NCBI GenBank assembly: GCA_029248845.1
Contig: JAQWIO010000093.1
Span: 1-9,321 of the forward strand
Source of the DNA: Polaribacter sp.
GTDB taxonomy: Bacteria; Bacteroidota; Bacteroidia; Flavobacteriales; Flavobacteriaceae
Direction: 5' to 3'
DNA: 9,321 nt
Part shown: positions 1 through 5,896 of the stretch, in pieces
Layout: every line of letters begins with the position of its first letter
Position numbering within the stretch: position 1 is the first letter of the stretch
Translations under genes and position numbers: made by a program
The notes under the pieces: model-generated
Databases searched by the model: none
Seen by the model: the letters and a program-made list of their open reading frames with translations, nothing else
What the model was told of the DNA's origin: nothing

Positions 1-639
1 CCTGTTTTAGAATTGGAATATAAAAGCTTTGTAGGGATGCATCAAGTTCCTATTGTGTATGGAATGACAATTGGTGAATACGGAAAAATGATTAATGGAG
101 AAGGATGGCTAAAAAATGAAATACAGTGTGATTTGAAGGTCATTCCGTTAGCTAATTATTTACATAGTTTCTCCGTTAGCTTACCAATAAAGCCGTCACC
201 AAATTTACCCAATGACACAAGTATAAATCTCTATCCGAGTTTGTGCTTTTTTGAAGGAACAAATGTTTCTGTTGGTCGTGGAACAGAAATGCAGTTTCAG
301 GTGTATGGCTCTCCTTTTTTAAAACCAGGTGATTTTATGTTTACACCAACACCAAATGAGGGAGCAAAATATCCAAAACACAATGCTAAAATTTGTTTTG
401 GTGAAGATTTAAGAACAAAAGAAATGTTACATCGATTAGATTTATCCTATTTGATAAGCGCTTATAAACAAAATACGTCTAAAGAATTTTTTAATGATTT
501 CTTTAATAAATTAGCTGGGACAAAAAAAATACAACAACAATTAGAACTTGGATTGTCTGAAAATGAGATTAGAAAATCTTGGGAAGAAGATTTGAAAGCA
601 TTTAAGATTATAAGAGAAAAATACCTATTGTACGACTAG
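1..639 (+). CDS. namZ: Exo-beta-N-acetylmuramidase NamZ family (DUF1343), C-terminal part
   Basis: This is the last 212 codons of a DUF1343/YbbC (GH171) protein whose 5' end lies outside the window. The frame is open from base 1, so the TTG at 13 is an internal Leu codon rather than a start. Family members are about 400 residues and release N-acetylmuramic acid from the non-reducing ends of peptidoglycan fragments during wall recycling. Family landmarks in the visible part are VPIVYGMTIGEY (16-27), INGEGWL (31-37), SPNLP (66-70), LYPSLCFFEGTNVSVGRGT (77-95) and the C-terminal SWEEDLKAF followed by IREKYLLYD. The N-terminal Rossmann-like catalytic half and any signal peptide are not visible, so export and catalytic residues cannot be judged. 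It ends 26 bases before the stop codon of the convergent desaturase-family gene. The family assignment is firm. The enzymatic activity is inferred from characterised Bacillus and Tannerella/Bacteroides homologues. Confidence 0.87.
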   Translation, partial: PVLELEYKSFVGMHQVPIVYGMTIGEYGKMINGEGWLKNEIQCDLKVIPLANYLHSFSVSLPIKPSPNLPNDTSINLYPSLCFFEGTNVSVGRGTEMQFQVYGSPFLKPGDFMFTPTPNEGAKYPKHNAKICFGEDLRTKEMLHRLDLSYLISAYKQNTSKEFFNDFFNKLAGTKKIQQQLELGLSENEIRKSWEEDLKAFKIIREKYLLYD

Positions 640-665
640 TAATGATTGCATTTATAGTTAGAATT

Positions 666-1502
666 TTAAATATTTTCTATTTCTGTAGGCTTTTTATAAC
701 CTTGAAAAGGTTGTTTTAATAACTCTTTTAAAGATGAATTTACTTTTTCATCTGGGAAAGTATCCACTCCATATACAATTTTTTCGAGATCCATTTCTTT
801 GTAAGTTCCAAGAATTCTATCCCAGATAGAAAAAATATTTCCATAGTTAGAATCTGTATAAGGAAGCTTATAATGATGATGAATTTTATGCATATCTGGA
901 GAGACAACAAAGTAACTCAATATTTTATCTGCCTTTGGTGAAATTTTAATATTTGCGTGGGTAAATTGTGTGAAAATTAATGACATTGATTGATATAGCA
1001 TAACGATTGCAATAGGTGTTCCAACAATAAAAACACCTAGAAGGGTAAAAGAAAAACGGACAATACTTTCTAAAGGATGATGTCTGTTAGCAGTTGTAGT
1101 ATCTACTTTATGATCAGAGTGATGAACCAAATGTACCATCCATAAAGGTTTTATTTTATGTTCTGTATAATGAGCTAAATACGCACCAAAAAAATCTAAG
1201 AAAACAATACCTAAGGTTACATAGAGCCAAAGGGGCATTTCTGGTAACCAATTAATGATACCAAAATTACTAGCTTCCACCCAATCTGATGTTTTTAATA
1301 ATAAAAAAGCGAGTGTAAAATTAATTAAAATGGTTGTGAATGTAAAAAACAAGTTTGGAAAAGCATGTTTCCATTTTTTATAGTTGAAATTTAAAAAAGG
1401 AAAAACTGCTTCTAAAATCCAAAAAAAAGAAAGTCCACCTACTAAAATCAGACTTCTGTGTAATGAAGGAATTGTTTCAAAATAATTAAATATGGTTTCC
1501 AA
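666..1502 (-). CDS. Sterol desaturase / fatty acid hydroxylase family membrane protein
   Basis: This 278-residue integral membrane di-iron protein belongs to the fatty acid hydroxylase superfamily (PF04116 type). The histidine clusters that bind the iron pair are all present: HYTEH (111-115), HLVHH (124-128), the NRHHPLE motif with HH at 141-142, H182, and HKIHHH (205-210). Hydrophobic segments lie near 15-36, 50-70, 92-110 and 150-178, so the His boxes face the cytoplasm. Members oxidise C-H bonds in lipids such as sterols, fatty acids, carotenoids or ether lipids; the substrate cannot be read from the sequence. The start appears to be TTG at 1502-1500: an in-frame stop (TAA) lies three codons upstream, and the next in-frame ATG is at residue 88, inside the protein core. 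An 11-base inverted repeat sits 8 bases before this start. It is divergent from pyrD and convergent with the NamZ gene, so it is probably transcribed alone. Confidence 0.88.
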   Translation of the reverse strand: METIFNYFETIPSLHRSLILVGGLSFFWILEAVFPFLNFNYKKWKHAFPNLFFTFTTILINFTLAFLLLKTSDWVEASNFGIINWLPEMPLWLYVTLGIVFLDFFGAYLAHYTEHKIKPLWMVHLVHHSDHKVDTTTANRHHPLESIVRFSFTLLGVFIVGTPIAIVMLYQSMSLIFTQFTHANIKISPKADKILSYFVVSPDMHKIHHHYKLPYTDSNYGNIFSIWDRILGTYKEMDLEKIVYGVDTFPDEKVNSSLKELLKQPFQGYKKPTEIENI

Positions 1503-1510
1503 ATTGATTT

Positions 1511-1535
1511 AATTTTTACTAAAATAGTAAAAATT
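1511..1535. repeat. 11-base perfect inverted repeat next to the desaturase start
   Basis: The arms AATTTTTACTA (1511-1521) and TAGTAAAAATT (1525-1535) are exact reverse complements around a 3-base spacer. The repeat ends 8 bases upstream of the TTG start of the minus-strand desaturase gene. It could be a dimeric operator site, or in RNA a hairpin covering the ribosome landing zone. It lies upstream of the gene, so it is not a terminator for it, and it has no fitting position for pyrD. The symmetry is read directly; the function is inference. AT-rich DNA makes chance palindromes commoner, but 11 perfect pairs with a 3-base loop is more than expected. Confidence 0.5.
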
Positions 1536-1587
1536 GACAAGCTTAAATGAAATTACGATTTCCTTAGCTTAGAATTTTTTCGATTTG

Positions 1588-1619
1588 TTGGCTTCCAAAA
1601 TTAAATATTCTTAATTTTG
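1588..1619 (+). promoter_or_regulatory. Bacteroidota-type promoter for pyrD
   Basis: A TTG at 1588-1590 is followed after 21 bases by TAATTTTG at 1612-1619, an exact match to the Bacteroidota -7 consensus TAnnTTTG, with spacing inside the usual 17-23 range. Transcription would start around 1625, giving a leader of about 35 bases before the pyrD ATG at 1661. No Shine-Dalgarno sequence is seen, as is normal for this phylum. The start point is inferred. Confidence 0.6.
1596..1619. promoter_or_regulatory. 9-base inverted repeat whose arms are opposed -7 elements
   Basis: CAAAATTAA (1596-1604) and TTAATTTTG (1611-1619) are exact reverse complements around a 6-base spacer. The right arm carries the pyrD -7 element TAATTTTG. 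The left arm reads TAATTTTG on the minus strand (1603-1596), pointing toward the desaturase gene, which would give that gene a leader of about 85 bases. For the minus direction I find no TTG at the right distance, only CTG after 16 bases, so it may be a weak promoter. Alternatively the repeat is an operator overlapping the pyrD promoter. Confidence 0.4.
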
Positions 1620-1660
1620 CAGGGTAGGATTTTTAATTTCTACTAACAACTAAAGAAAGC

Positions 1661-2695
1661 ATGTACAAATCTATTATAAGACCCATCTTATTTTTCTTTG
1701 ATCCAGAAAAAATTCATCATTTCACGTTTTCTTTGATAAAGTTACTTTGTAAAATTCCATTTGTTTCCTCAATTTTTAGAGGTTTTTATGTAGTTAACGA
1801 TAAACGATTAGAAAGAACTCTATTTGGTATAACTTTTAAAAACCCTGTTGGTTTGGCTGCGGGTTTTGACAAAAATGCAGTTTTATATAATGAATTAGCA
1901 AATTTTGGTTTTGGATTTATAGAAATTGGTACAGTAACACCAAAAGGGCAAAAGGGCAATCCTAAAAAAAGATTATTTAGGTTAAAAGACGACCAAGGAA
2001 TTATTAATAGAATGGGCTTCAACAATGATGGAATTGAAGCTGCAATACAAAATTTAAAAAAGAACAAAGGTCAGGTCGTTATAGGAGGGAATATTGGTAA
2101 AAATACAGCGACAAATCCAGAAAATTACACAGATGATTATTGTGAAGTGTTTCAATCGTTACATCCTTATGTAGATTATTTTGTATTGAATGTGAGTTGT
2201 CCTAATGTTGGAAGTCATGCTAAATTAAATGACAAGGAATATTTATTAGAATTAATTTTTGCCTGTAAAAAGTTAAATTTAGCAGAAAAAAAACAAAAAC
2301 CCATATTATTAAAAATTGCCCCAGATCTAAATAACAATCAGTTGAATGAAATTATTGATCTGGTAAAAGAAACTCAAATAGACGGAGTTATTGCCTCAAA
2401 TACGTCTACAAATAGAGCAGGATTAAAAGCCTCTAAAGAACGTTTAGAACAAATTGGAAATGGAGGGGTAAGTGGTCAGCCAGTTAAAAATAAGAGTACA
2501 GAAGTTATTAAATATTTAGCAGATACCTCTAATAAATCGTTTCCTATTATTGGAGTAGGAGGTATTCATTCTGAAAAAGATGCTTTAGAAAAATTAAAAG
2601 TAGGGGCAGACCTAGTTCAGCTGTATACAGGTTTTATTTATGAGGGACCCGGTTTGGTTAAGCGAATTAATAAAGCAATTCTTTCAGAATTATAA
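1661..2695 (+). CDS. pyrD: Dihydroorotate dehydrogenase (quinone), class 2
   Basis: This 344-residue FMN enzyme oxidises dihydroorotate to orotate, the fourth step of UMP synthesis, passing electrons to membrane quinone. Class 2 hallmarks are the N-terminal helical extension (about 1-45, with DPEKIHH at 14-20) that docks on the membrane, plus NPVGLAAGFDKN (61-72), GTVTPKGQ-GNPKKRLFRL (90-108), NRMGFNNDG (116-124), NIGKN (144-148), KIAPDL (218-223), ASNTS (245-249), GVSGQPV (269-275), GVGGI (298-302) and LYTGFIYEGP (321-330). The active-site loop reads NVSCPNV (177-183). C180 takes the place of the Ser that acts as base in characterised class 2 enzymes (Ser175 in E. coli). Cys is the base in class 1 enzymes, where the loop is similar. 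Length and motif order are otherwise normal. The ATG start leaves the complete N-terminal extension and sits about 35 bases from the promoter. The gene stands apart from pyrR-pyrB. Confidence 0.96.
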   Translation: MYKSIIRPILFFFDPEKIHHFTFSLIKLLCKIPFVSSIFRGFYVVNDKRLERTLFGITFKNPVGLAAGFDKNAVLYNELANFGFGFIEIGTVTPKGQKGNPKKRLFRLKDDQGIINRMGFNNDGIEAAIQNLKKNKGQVVIGGNIGKNTATNPENYTDDYCEVFQSLHPYVDYFVLNVSCPNVGSHAKLNDKEYLLELIFACKKLNLAEKKQKPILLKIAPDLNNNQLNEIIDLVKETQIDGVIASNTSTNRAGLKASKERLEQIGNGGVSGQPVKNKSTEVIKYLADTSNKSFPIIGVGGIHSEKDALEKLKVGADLVQLYTGFIYEGPGLVKRINKAILSEL

Positions 2696-2709
2696 TTTAA
2701 ATCTGTGAT

Positions 2710-2730
2710 TTTTCTATTCATGATAGAAAA
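2710..2730 (+). terminator. AT-rich hairpin after pyrD, possible weak terminator
   Basis: TTTTCTAT (2710-2717) and ATAGAAAA (2723-2730) form an 8-base perfect inverted repeat with a 5-base loop, starting 14 bases after the pyrD stop codon. A run of eight T follows only at 2745-2752. An alternative stem, TAGAA (2724-2728) with TTCTA (2739-2743), would sit almost directly before that T run. The stems are nearly all A-T, so termination would be weak, and read-through into the LysE-type gene is possible. Confidence 0.3.
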
Positions 2731-2781
2731 GCAAAATGTTCTACTTTTTTTTGGAATTTTAAATAGCTTATATTTATTATA

Positions 2782-3396
2782 ATGGTTGAACTTCTTTTTT
2801 CTTTTTCATTAGCTACTTTTATTTTAGCTATATCTCCAGGACCAGATAACCTTTTCGTATTGACTCAAAGTATTGTTAATGGTAAAAAATATGGTTTAGC
2901 TACTGTTTTTGGTTTGATGACTGGTTGTCTTATTCATATTTCATTAGTTGCTTTCGGGGTTTCTAAAATGATCAAAGAACATGAAAGTATTTTCTTTATG
3001 ATTCAATTATTTGGATCAAGTTATCTTCTTTATTTAGCATACAAAGTGTATCAAAGTGACAATGAAATAGCTTTGGACAAGGGTGCAATTAGAAATGAGT
3101 CTCTTTTTCAATTATTTAAAAAAGGATTTATAATGAATGTTTTAAACCCTAAAGTAACCCTCTTTTTCTTTGCTTTATTTCCTCATTTTTTATTTTCTGA
3201 CAACATTTCAATAGTGGTGCAATTTTATTTGTTAGGAGCAATATTTATCTTGATTTCATTTTTAGTTTTTGCAACTATTGCTCTGTTAGCAGGCAGTATA
3301 TCCAACTATCTAAAAGAACATTCTAAAATTAGTTTGCGCTTAAAATGGGGCCAAATAATCGTATTTTTTTTTATTGCTATTATGATTTTATCATAA
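2782..3396 (+). CDS. LysE/RhtB family amino acid exporter
   Basis: This 204-residue inner-membrane protein is of normal length for the LysE/RhtB translocator family, which exports amino acids or related small molecules by a proton-coupled mechanism. The N-terminal signature ISPGPDNLFVLTQSIVNGKK (17-36) and the mid-protein NPKVTLFFFALFPHF (122-136) are the characteristic family motifs. Hydrophobic segments lie near 1-20, 39-62, 68-90, 116-138, 143-170 and 187-204, giving the usual six helices. The substrate cannot be predicted: family members carry lysine, homoserine, threonine, leucine and others. It starts 86 bases after pyrD on the same strand and may be read from the pyrD transcript, since no clear promoter is seen in the gap. 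There is no obvious functional tie to pyrimidine synthesis. It converges with csaA, with 47 bases between the stop codons. Confidence 0.9.
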   Translation: MVELLFSFSLATFILAISPGPDNLFVLTQSIVNGKKYGLATVFGLMTGCLIHISLVAFGVSKMIKEHESIFFMIQLFGSSYLLYLAYKVYQSDNEIALDKGAIRNESLFQLFKKGFIMNVLNPKVTLFFFALFPHFLFSDNISIVVQFYLLGAIFILISFLVFATIALLAGSISNYLKEHSKISLRLKWGQIIVFFFIAIMILS

Positions 3397-3443
3397 AGTA
3401 AAAACAGTAATTAAGTCATTCGATATAATTTTATTCGTGTATT

Positions 3444-3782
3444 CTAAAGAATTTGTTCTCCGTTTTTAATCATTTTAGATGTTTGTAATAAAACCACTTG
3501 ATTCTCTTTATTATAAACACCTAAAATTAAGAATTCACTCATGAAGTTTGCAATCTGTTTTGATTTAAAATTTACAATTCCAGAAACTTGTTTGTGAATT
3601 AAGTCTTCTTTAGAATACAAATCTGTAATTTGAGCGCTTGTATTTTTAACTCCCAAACTACCAAAATCAACTTTCAATTGATATGCAGGTTTTCTTGCAT
3701 TTGGAAAATCATTAACCTCAATAATAGTTCCAATTCTAATATCTACTTTTAGAAAATCTTCAAATGTAATTTTTTCTTTCAT
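3444..3782 (-). CDS. csaA: CsaA, tRNA-binding-fold chaperone
   Basis: This 112-residue protein matches CsaA along its whole length. CsaA is a small homodimeric OB-fold protein related to the tRNA-binding domain of methionyl- and phenylalanyl-tRNA synthetases, described as an export-related chaperone with tRNA-binding ability. Landmarks are VDIRIGTI (13-20), FPNARKPAYQLKVDFG (26-41), SAQITDLYSKEDL (49-61), VNFKSKQIANFMSEFLILGVY (70-90) and VVLLQTSKMIKNGEQIL at the end. The start is the ATG at 3782-3780, whose bases overlap the TGA stop of the DUF962 gene upstream as ATGA; this implies translational coupling. A longer in-frame start 13 codons upstream (3821) would add MGNPEDRQKRKNK, which overlaps the neighbour and is not part of the family fold. 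CsaA is cytoplasmic. Its exact role in this phylum is unknown. Confidence 0.9.
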   Translation of the reverse strand: MKEKITFEDFLKVDIRIGTIIEVNDFPNARKPAYQLKVDFGSLGVKNTSAQITDLYSKEDLIHKQVSGIVNFKSKQIANFMSEFLILGVYNKENQVVLLQTSKMIKNGEQIL

Positions 3783-4252
3783 TTTGTTTTTTCTTTTTTG
3801 CCTATCTTCTGGATTACCCATAAAGGACCGATCAATAAGAATTGTAAATCTTTTGCAAAAGAGGGTTTCTTACCTTCAATTTTATGTCCCCAAAATTGCC
3901 CAATCCAACCCACAATAAATATGCATACAGAAGCATAAAGTAGCTGTACATTATTACTTAACCAAAAATTACCAATAATACATAGTAGTAGTACTAATAT
4001 CATTTCTAAAAAATACCAAAACCCCAAGCGCAAATAGAAAATTGAAATAAGAATTCCAATAATTACAGCCCAATTTTCAACTAATGGATTGTATAAACCA
4101 AATATATTTTCTAAAAAGATATTTGGGATACTCATTAAAAGTCCAATTACACTAAAGAAAATTACAGGAACGCAAATAAAATGAATTAATTGATTGGTGC
4201 TATTTTGATGGCTAACAGCATATTCATCAAACCATTGTTTTGCAGTTTTCAT
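3779..4252 (-). CDS. DUF962 / Mpo1-like membrane protein
   Basis: This 157-residue protein is of the DUF962 family, which includes yeast Mpo1, an Fe(II)-dependent dioxygenase acting on 2-hydroxy fatty acids in phytosphingosine breakdown. The family N-terminus is present as WFDEYAVSHQNSTNQLIHF (7-25) with H15 and H24, as is the C-terminal GWIGQFWGHKIEGKKPSF (115-132) with H123 and E126; these His residues are candidate iron ligands. Four hydrophobic segments (about 25-44, 60-78, 80-98 and 104-120) place it in the inner membrane. A conserved tail, LIGPLWVIQKIG, follows. It is the first gene of a two-gene unit with csaA (ATGA overlap). No good promoter consensus was found in the 196 bases upstream. 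The family assignment is firm. A bacterial alpha-oxidation role is inference; sphingolipids are made by many Bacteroidota, which would fit. Confidence 0.85.
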   Translation of the reverse strand: MKTAKQWFDEYAVSHQNSTNQLIHFICVPVIFFSVIGLLMSIPNIFLENIFGLYNPLVENWAVIIGILISIFYLRLGFWYFLEMILVLLLCIIGNFWLSNNVQLLYASVCIFIVGWIGQFWGHKIEGKKPSFAKDLQFLLIGPLWVIQKIGKKEKTK

Positions 4253-4414
4253 AATTTTATAAATTAAAACTTAAAGATATGAGTATTTTAAGAAACATAA
4301 AATTTAATTTATACAATCATCATAATTCATAAAGATCTATTATTAGCATTCTTGACTTTAAATTTAATATTGAGCTAGGATGGATTTTTGTTTGAGAAAA
4401 AAAATGAGATTTAT

Positions 4415-4443
4415 AAAAAAGCAGCGTCAATTCAGATACTTTT
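4415..4443 (-). terminator. Possible weak terminator after rnz
   Basis: On the minus strand, 6 bases past the rnz stop codon, AAAAGTA (4443-4437) can pair with TGCTTTT (4423-4417), including one G-U pair, around a 13-base loop. Two further T follow, then an AT-rich stretch with another T run about 15 bases on. Position fits the end of the rnz transcript, but the stem is short and AT-rich. Confidence 0.25.
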
Positions 4444-4448
4444 CTAAA

Positions 4449-5366
4449 TTATTTTACAGAGAATACTTTTCCGGGTTCTGCTAATTCTGTGTTTTTAAAC
4501 ACTTCTTGTGCCTCTTTTTTAAATAAACTGATATCTTTATATCTTCCAGAATAATGCCCTAGAACTAACTGGTTTACATTAGCCTCTTTAGCAATTTTAG
4601 CAGCTTGTTTTGTGGTAGAATGTTTTGTTTTTTTTGCCAAATCTTCTCTGTCTGATAAAAAAGTCGCTTCATGATATAGCAAATCAGTATTTTCAATTAT
4701 AGAGATAATATCTGGTTTATACGATGTATCACTACAGAAAGCAAAACTCAGAGGCTTCGAAGGAGGAATTGTTAATTCACGATTAGATATTACTTCGCCA
4801 GAAGATAAAATGATATCTCTTCCTGCTTTAATATTTAAATAATCGGCTTTATCAATTTCTTTGTAATTACGAATGTTTTCTATATGTAATTTTCTTGACT
4901 TCTCTTTTTCAGTGAACAAATAACCATTTGTATAAACCCTATGATTTAATGGAATCGTTTTAACTGAAACTTTTTCGTCTTCATAAATAAGTTCACTTTT
5001 TTTGGAAAATAATTCATGAAAAATTATTTTAATATGAGCATGAGATTGAGAAATTTTTAATTGTAATAAAGTAACTTCTTTAATGCCTTTTGGGCCATAA
5101 ATATGGAGCTCTTTTTCTCTGTTTAGAATGCCGAATGTTGCTAATAAACCTACCAATCCATAAAAATGATCTCCGTGTAAATGAGAAATAAAAATATGGT
5201 TTATTTTAGAAAATCCCACCTTGTATTTTCTCATCTGACGTTGCGTTCCCTCTCCACAATCAATTAAAAAATGACTATTATTAATTGCTAAGTATTGAGA
5301 GGTCGGAAAAGCATTTATTCTTGGTGTTGCAGAATGACATCCCAAAATAGTTAGCGCTATACTCAT
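4449..5366 (-). CDS. rnz: Ribonuclease Z (tRNA 3'-endonuclease)
   Basis: This 305-residue metallo-beta-lactamase-fold nuclease removes 3' trailers from tRNA precursors. It is the short RNase Z form (about 300-320 residues), which acts as a homodimer. The zinc-binding residues are complete: HLHGDH (62-67), H142 in LNHR, D213 in FCSDTSY, and H271 in LGHYSGRY; a further conserved H249 lies in KHSTT. The N-terminal TILGCHSATPR (7-16) and IDCGEGTQRQM (35-45) motifs are typical. The flexible arm that grips the tRNA elbow corresponds roughly to 151-200. The ATG start is at the conserved N-terminus. It lies 194 bases downstream of the STAS-like gene on the same strand, in a very AT-rich gap with no clear promoter. 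It may have its own start or depend on read-through from the pyrR-pyrB operon. Confidence 0.95.
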   Translation of the reverse strand: MSIALTILGCHSATPRINAFPTSQYLAINNSHFLIDCGEGTQRQMRKYKVGFSKINHIFISHLHGDHFYGLVGLLATFGILNREKELHIYGPKGIKEVTLLQLKISQSHAHIKIIFHELFSKKSELIYEDEKVSVKTIPLNHRVYTNGYLFTEKEKSRKLHIENIRNYKEIDKADYLNIKAGRDIILSSGEVISNRELTIPPSKPLSFAFCSDTSYKPDIISIIENTDLLYHEATFLSDREDLAKKTKHSTTKQAAKIAKEANVNQLVLGHYSGRYKDISLFKKEAQEVFKNTELAEPGKVFSVK

Positions 5367-5560
5367 ATACTTATAAAACGTTTAAAGATGAATTTATTTT
5401 TAAAATCTTTTTTTCAGTATAATATTGTTATTTATTAAAGTATATAAACAGATTTTAAAGAGTAGTTAAAAAGAAAAATAGATTTCAGACCCTAAAATTT
5501 CAAGGAATTTTTCCTAAAAATAAAATAAAAAATATTTTTCTTATCACTATATCTAATTAA

Positions 5561-5893
5561 TCAAAAACCTAATTCTCTCTCTATTGCTTCCATTTCCAAA
5601 ATATCTTCTGCTTCTTGTAAAGTAGGAACAATATTAAAATTTTCAGGAAAAGAACTTACATTAGCATCCGAATTTACAAGCACAAATGATTTGTTATTTT
5701 CTTTTTTTTCTTCTGAAATTTTTATTATTAATAATAACTCTTTAGCAGTAATCTTAGTAGTCTTTGAAATTTGAACTACTAGGTGTTCTTTGTGAAGATG
5801 TATTTGTTGATTAAGGAAAGAATTATAAAAGTCTGAAAAAGACTCTTCATTACTTGTAACAAGTAAAAATGTCTCTTTTTTTTCTATTTTCAT
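5561..5893 (-). CDS. Small STAS-like protein of unknown function
   Basis: This 110-residue soluble protein has no signal peptide or membrane segment. Its layout resembles a STAS domain (anti-sigma antagonist fold): a strand HLVVQIS (37-43), a turn SKTTKITAKE (43-52), a helix ELLLIIKISEEKKENN (52-67), a strand SFVLVNSD (69-76), then NIVPTLQEAEDILEME (87-102) as the late strand and helix. Where true anti-anti-sigma factors carry the phosphorylated Ser of an I-D-S-S-G motif, this protein reads ITAKE, so the usual phospho-switch is absent. The C-terminus is acidic (EAIERELGF). It starts 3 bases after the pyrB stop codon and is surely co-transcribed with pyrR-pyrB; rnz follows. The start ATG is the only sensible one. 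That it is a real gene is firm. The STAS similarity is my reading of the fold pattern and could be wrong. No specific function is claimed. Confidence 0.72.
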   Translation of the reverse strand: MKIEKKETFLLVTSNEESFSDFYNSFLNQQIHLHKEHLVVQISKTTKITAKELLLIIKISEEKKENNKSFVLVNSDANVSSFPENFNIVPTLQEAEDILEMEAIERELGF

Positions 5894-5896
5894 TAT

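Noticed and set aside
13..15. TTG as the start of the first gene
   Set aside because: The frame is open to base 1 and the preceding residues (PVLE) fit the family sequence, so this is an internal Leu codon of a gene cut by the window edge.
1786..2067. Minus-strand open frame of 93 codons inside pyrD
   Set aside because: It is fully antisense to a well-conserved part of pyrD, with a composition expected of a shadow frame and no family resemblance.
3783..3821. Longer start for csaA adding 13 residues
   Set aside because: The extension is highly charged, overlaps the DUF962 coding region by over 40 bases and is not part of the CsaA fold. The ATGA overlap at 3782-3779 is the natural start.
4379..4483. 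Plus-strand 34-codon frame encoding a short basic peptide (begins MDFCLRKKMRF)
   Set aside because: It overlaps the 3' end of rnz in antisense, lacks a promoter consensus and is within the length expected by chance.
5503..5541. Terminator candidates between the STAS-like gene and rnz (AGGAA/TTCCT repeat and A5/T5 stem)
   Set aside because: The AGGAA/TTCCT stem has no T run on its 3' side on the minus strand, and the A5/T5 stem is all A-T and too weak to support a call.
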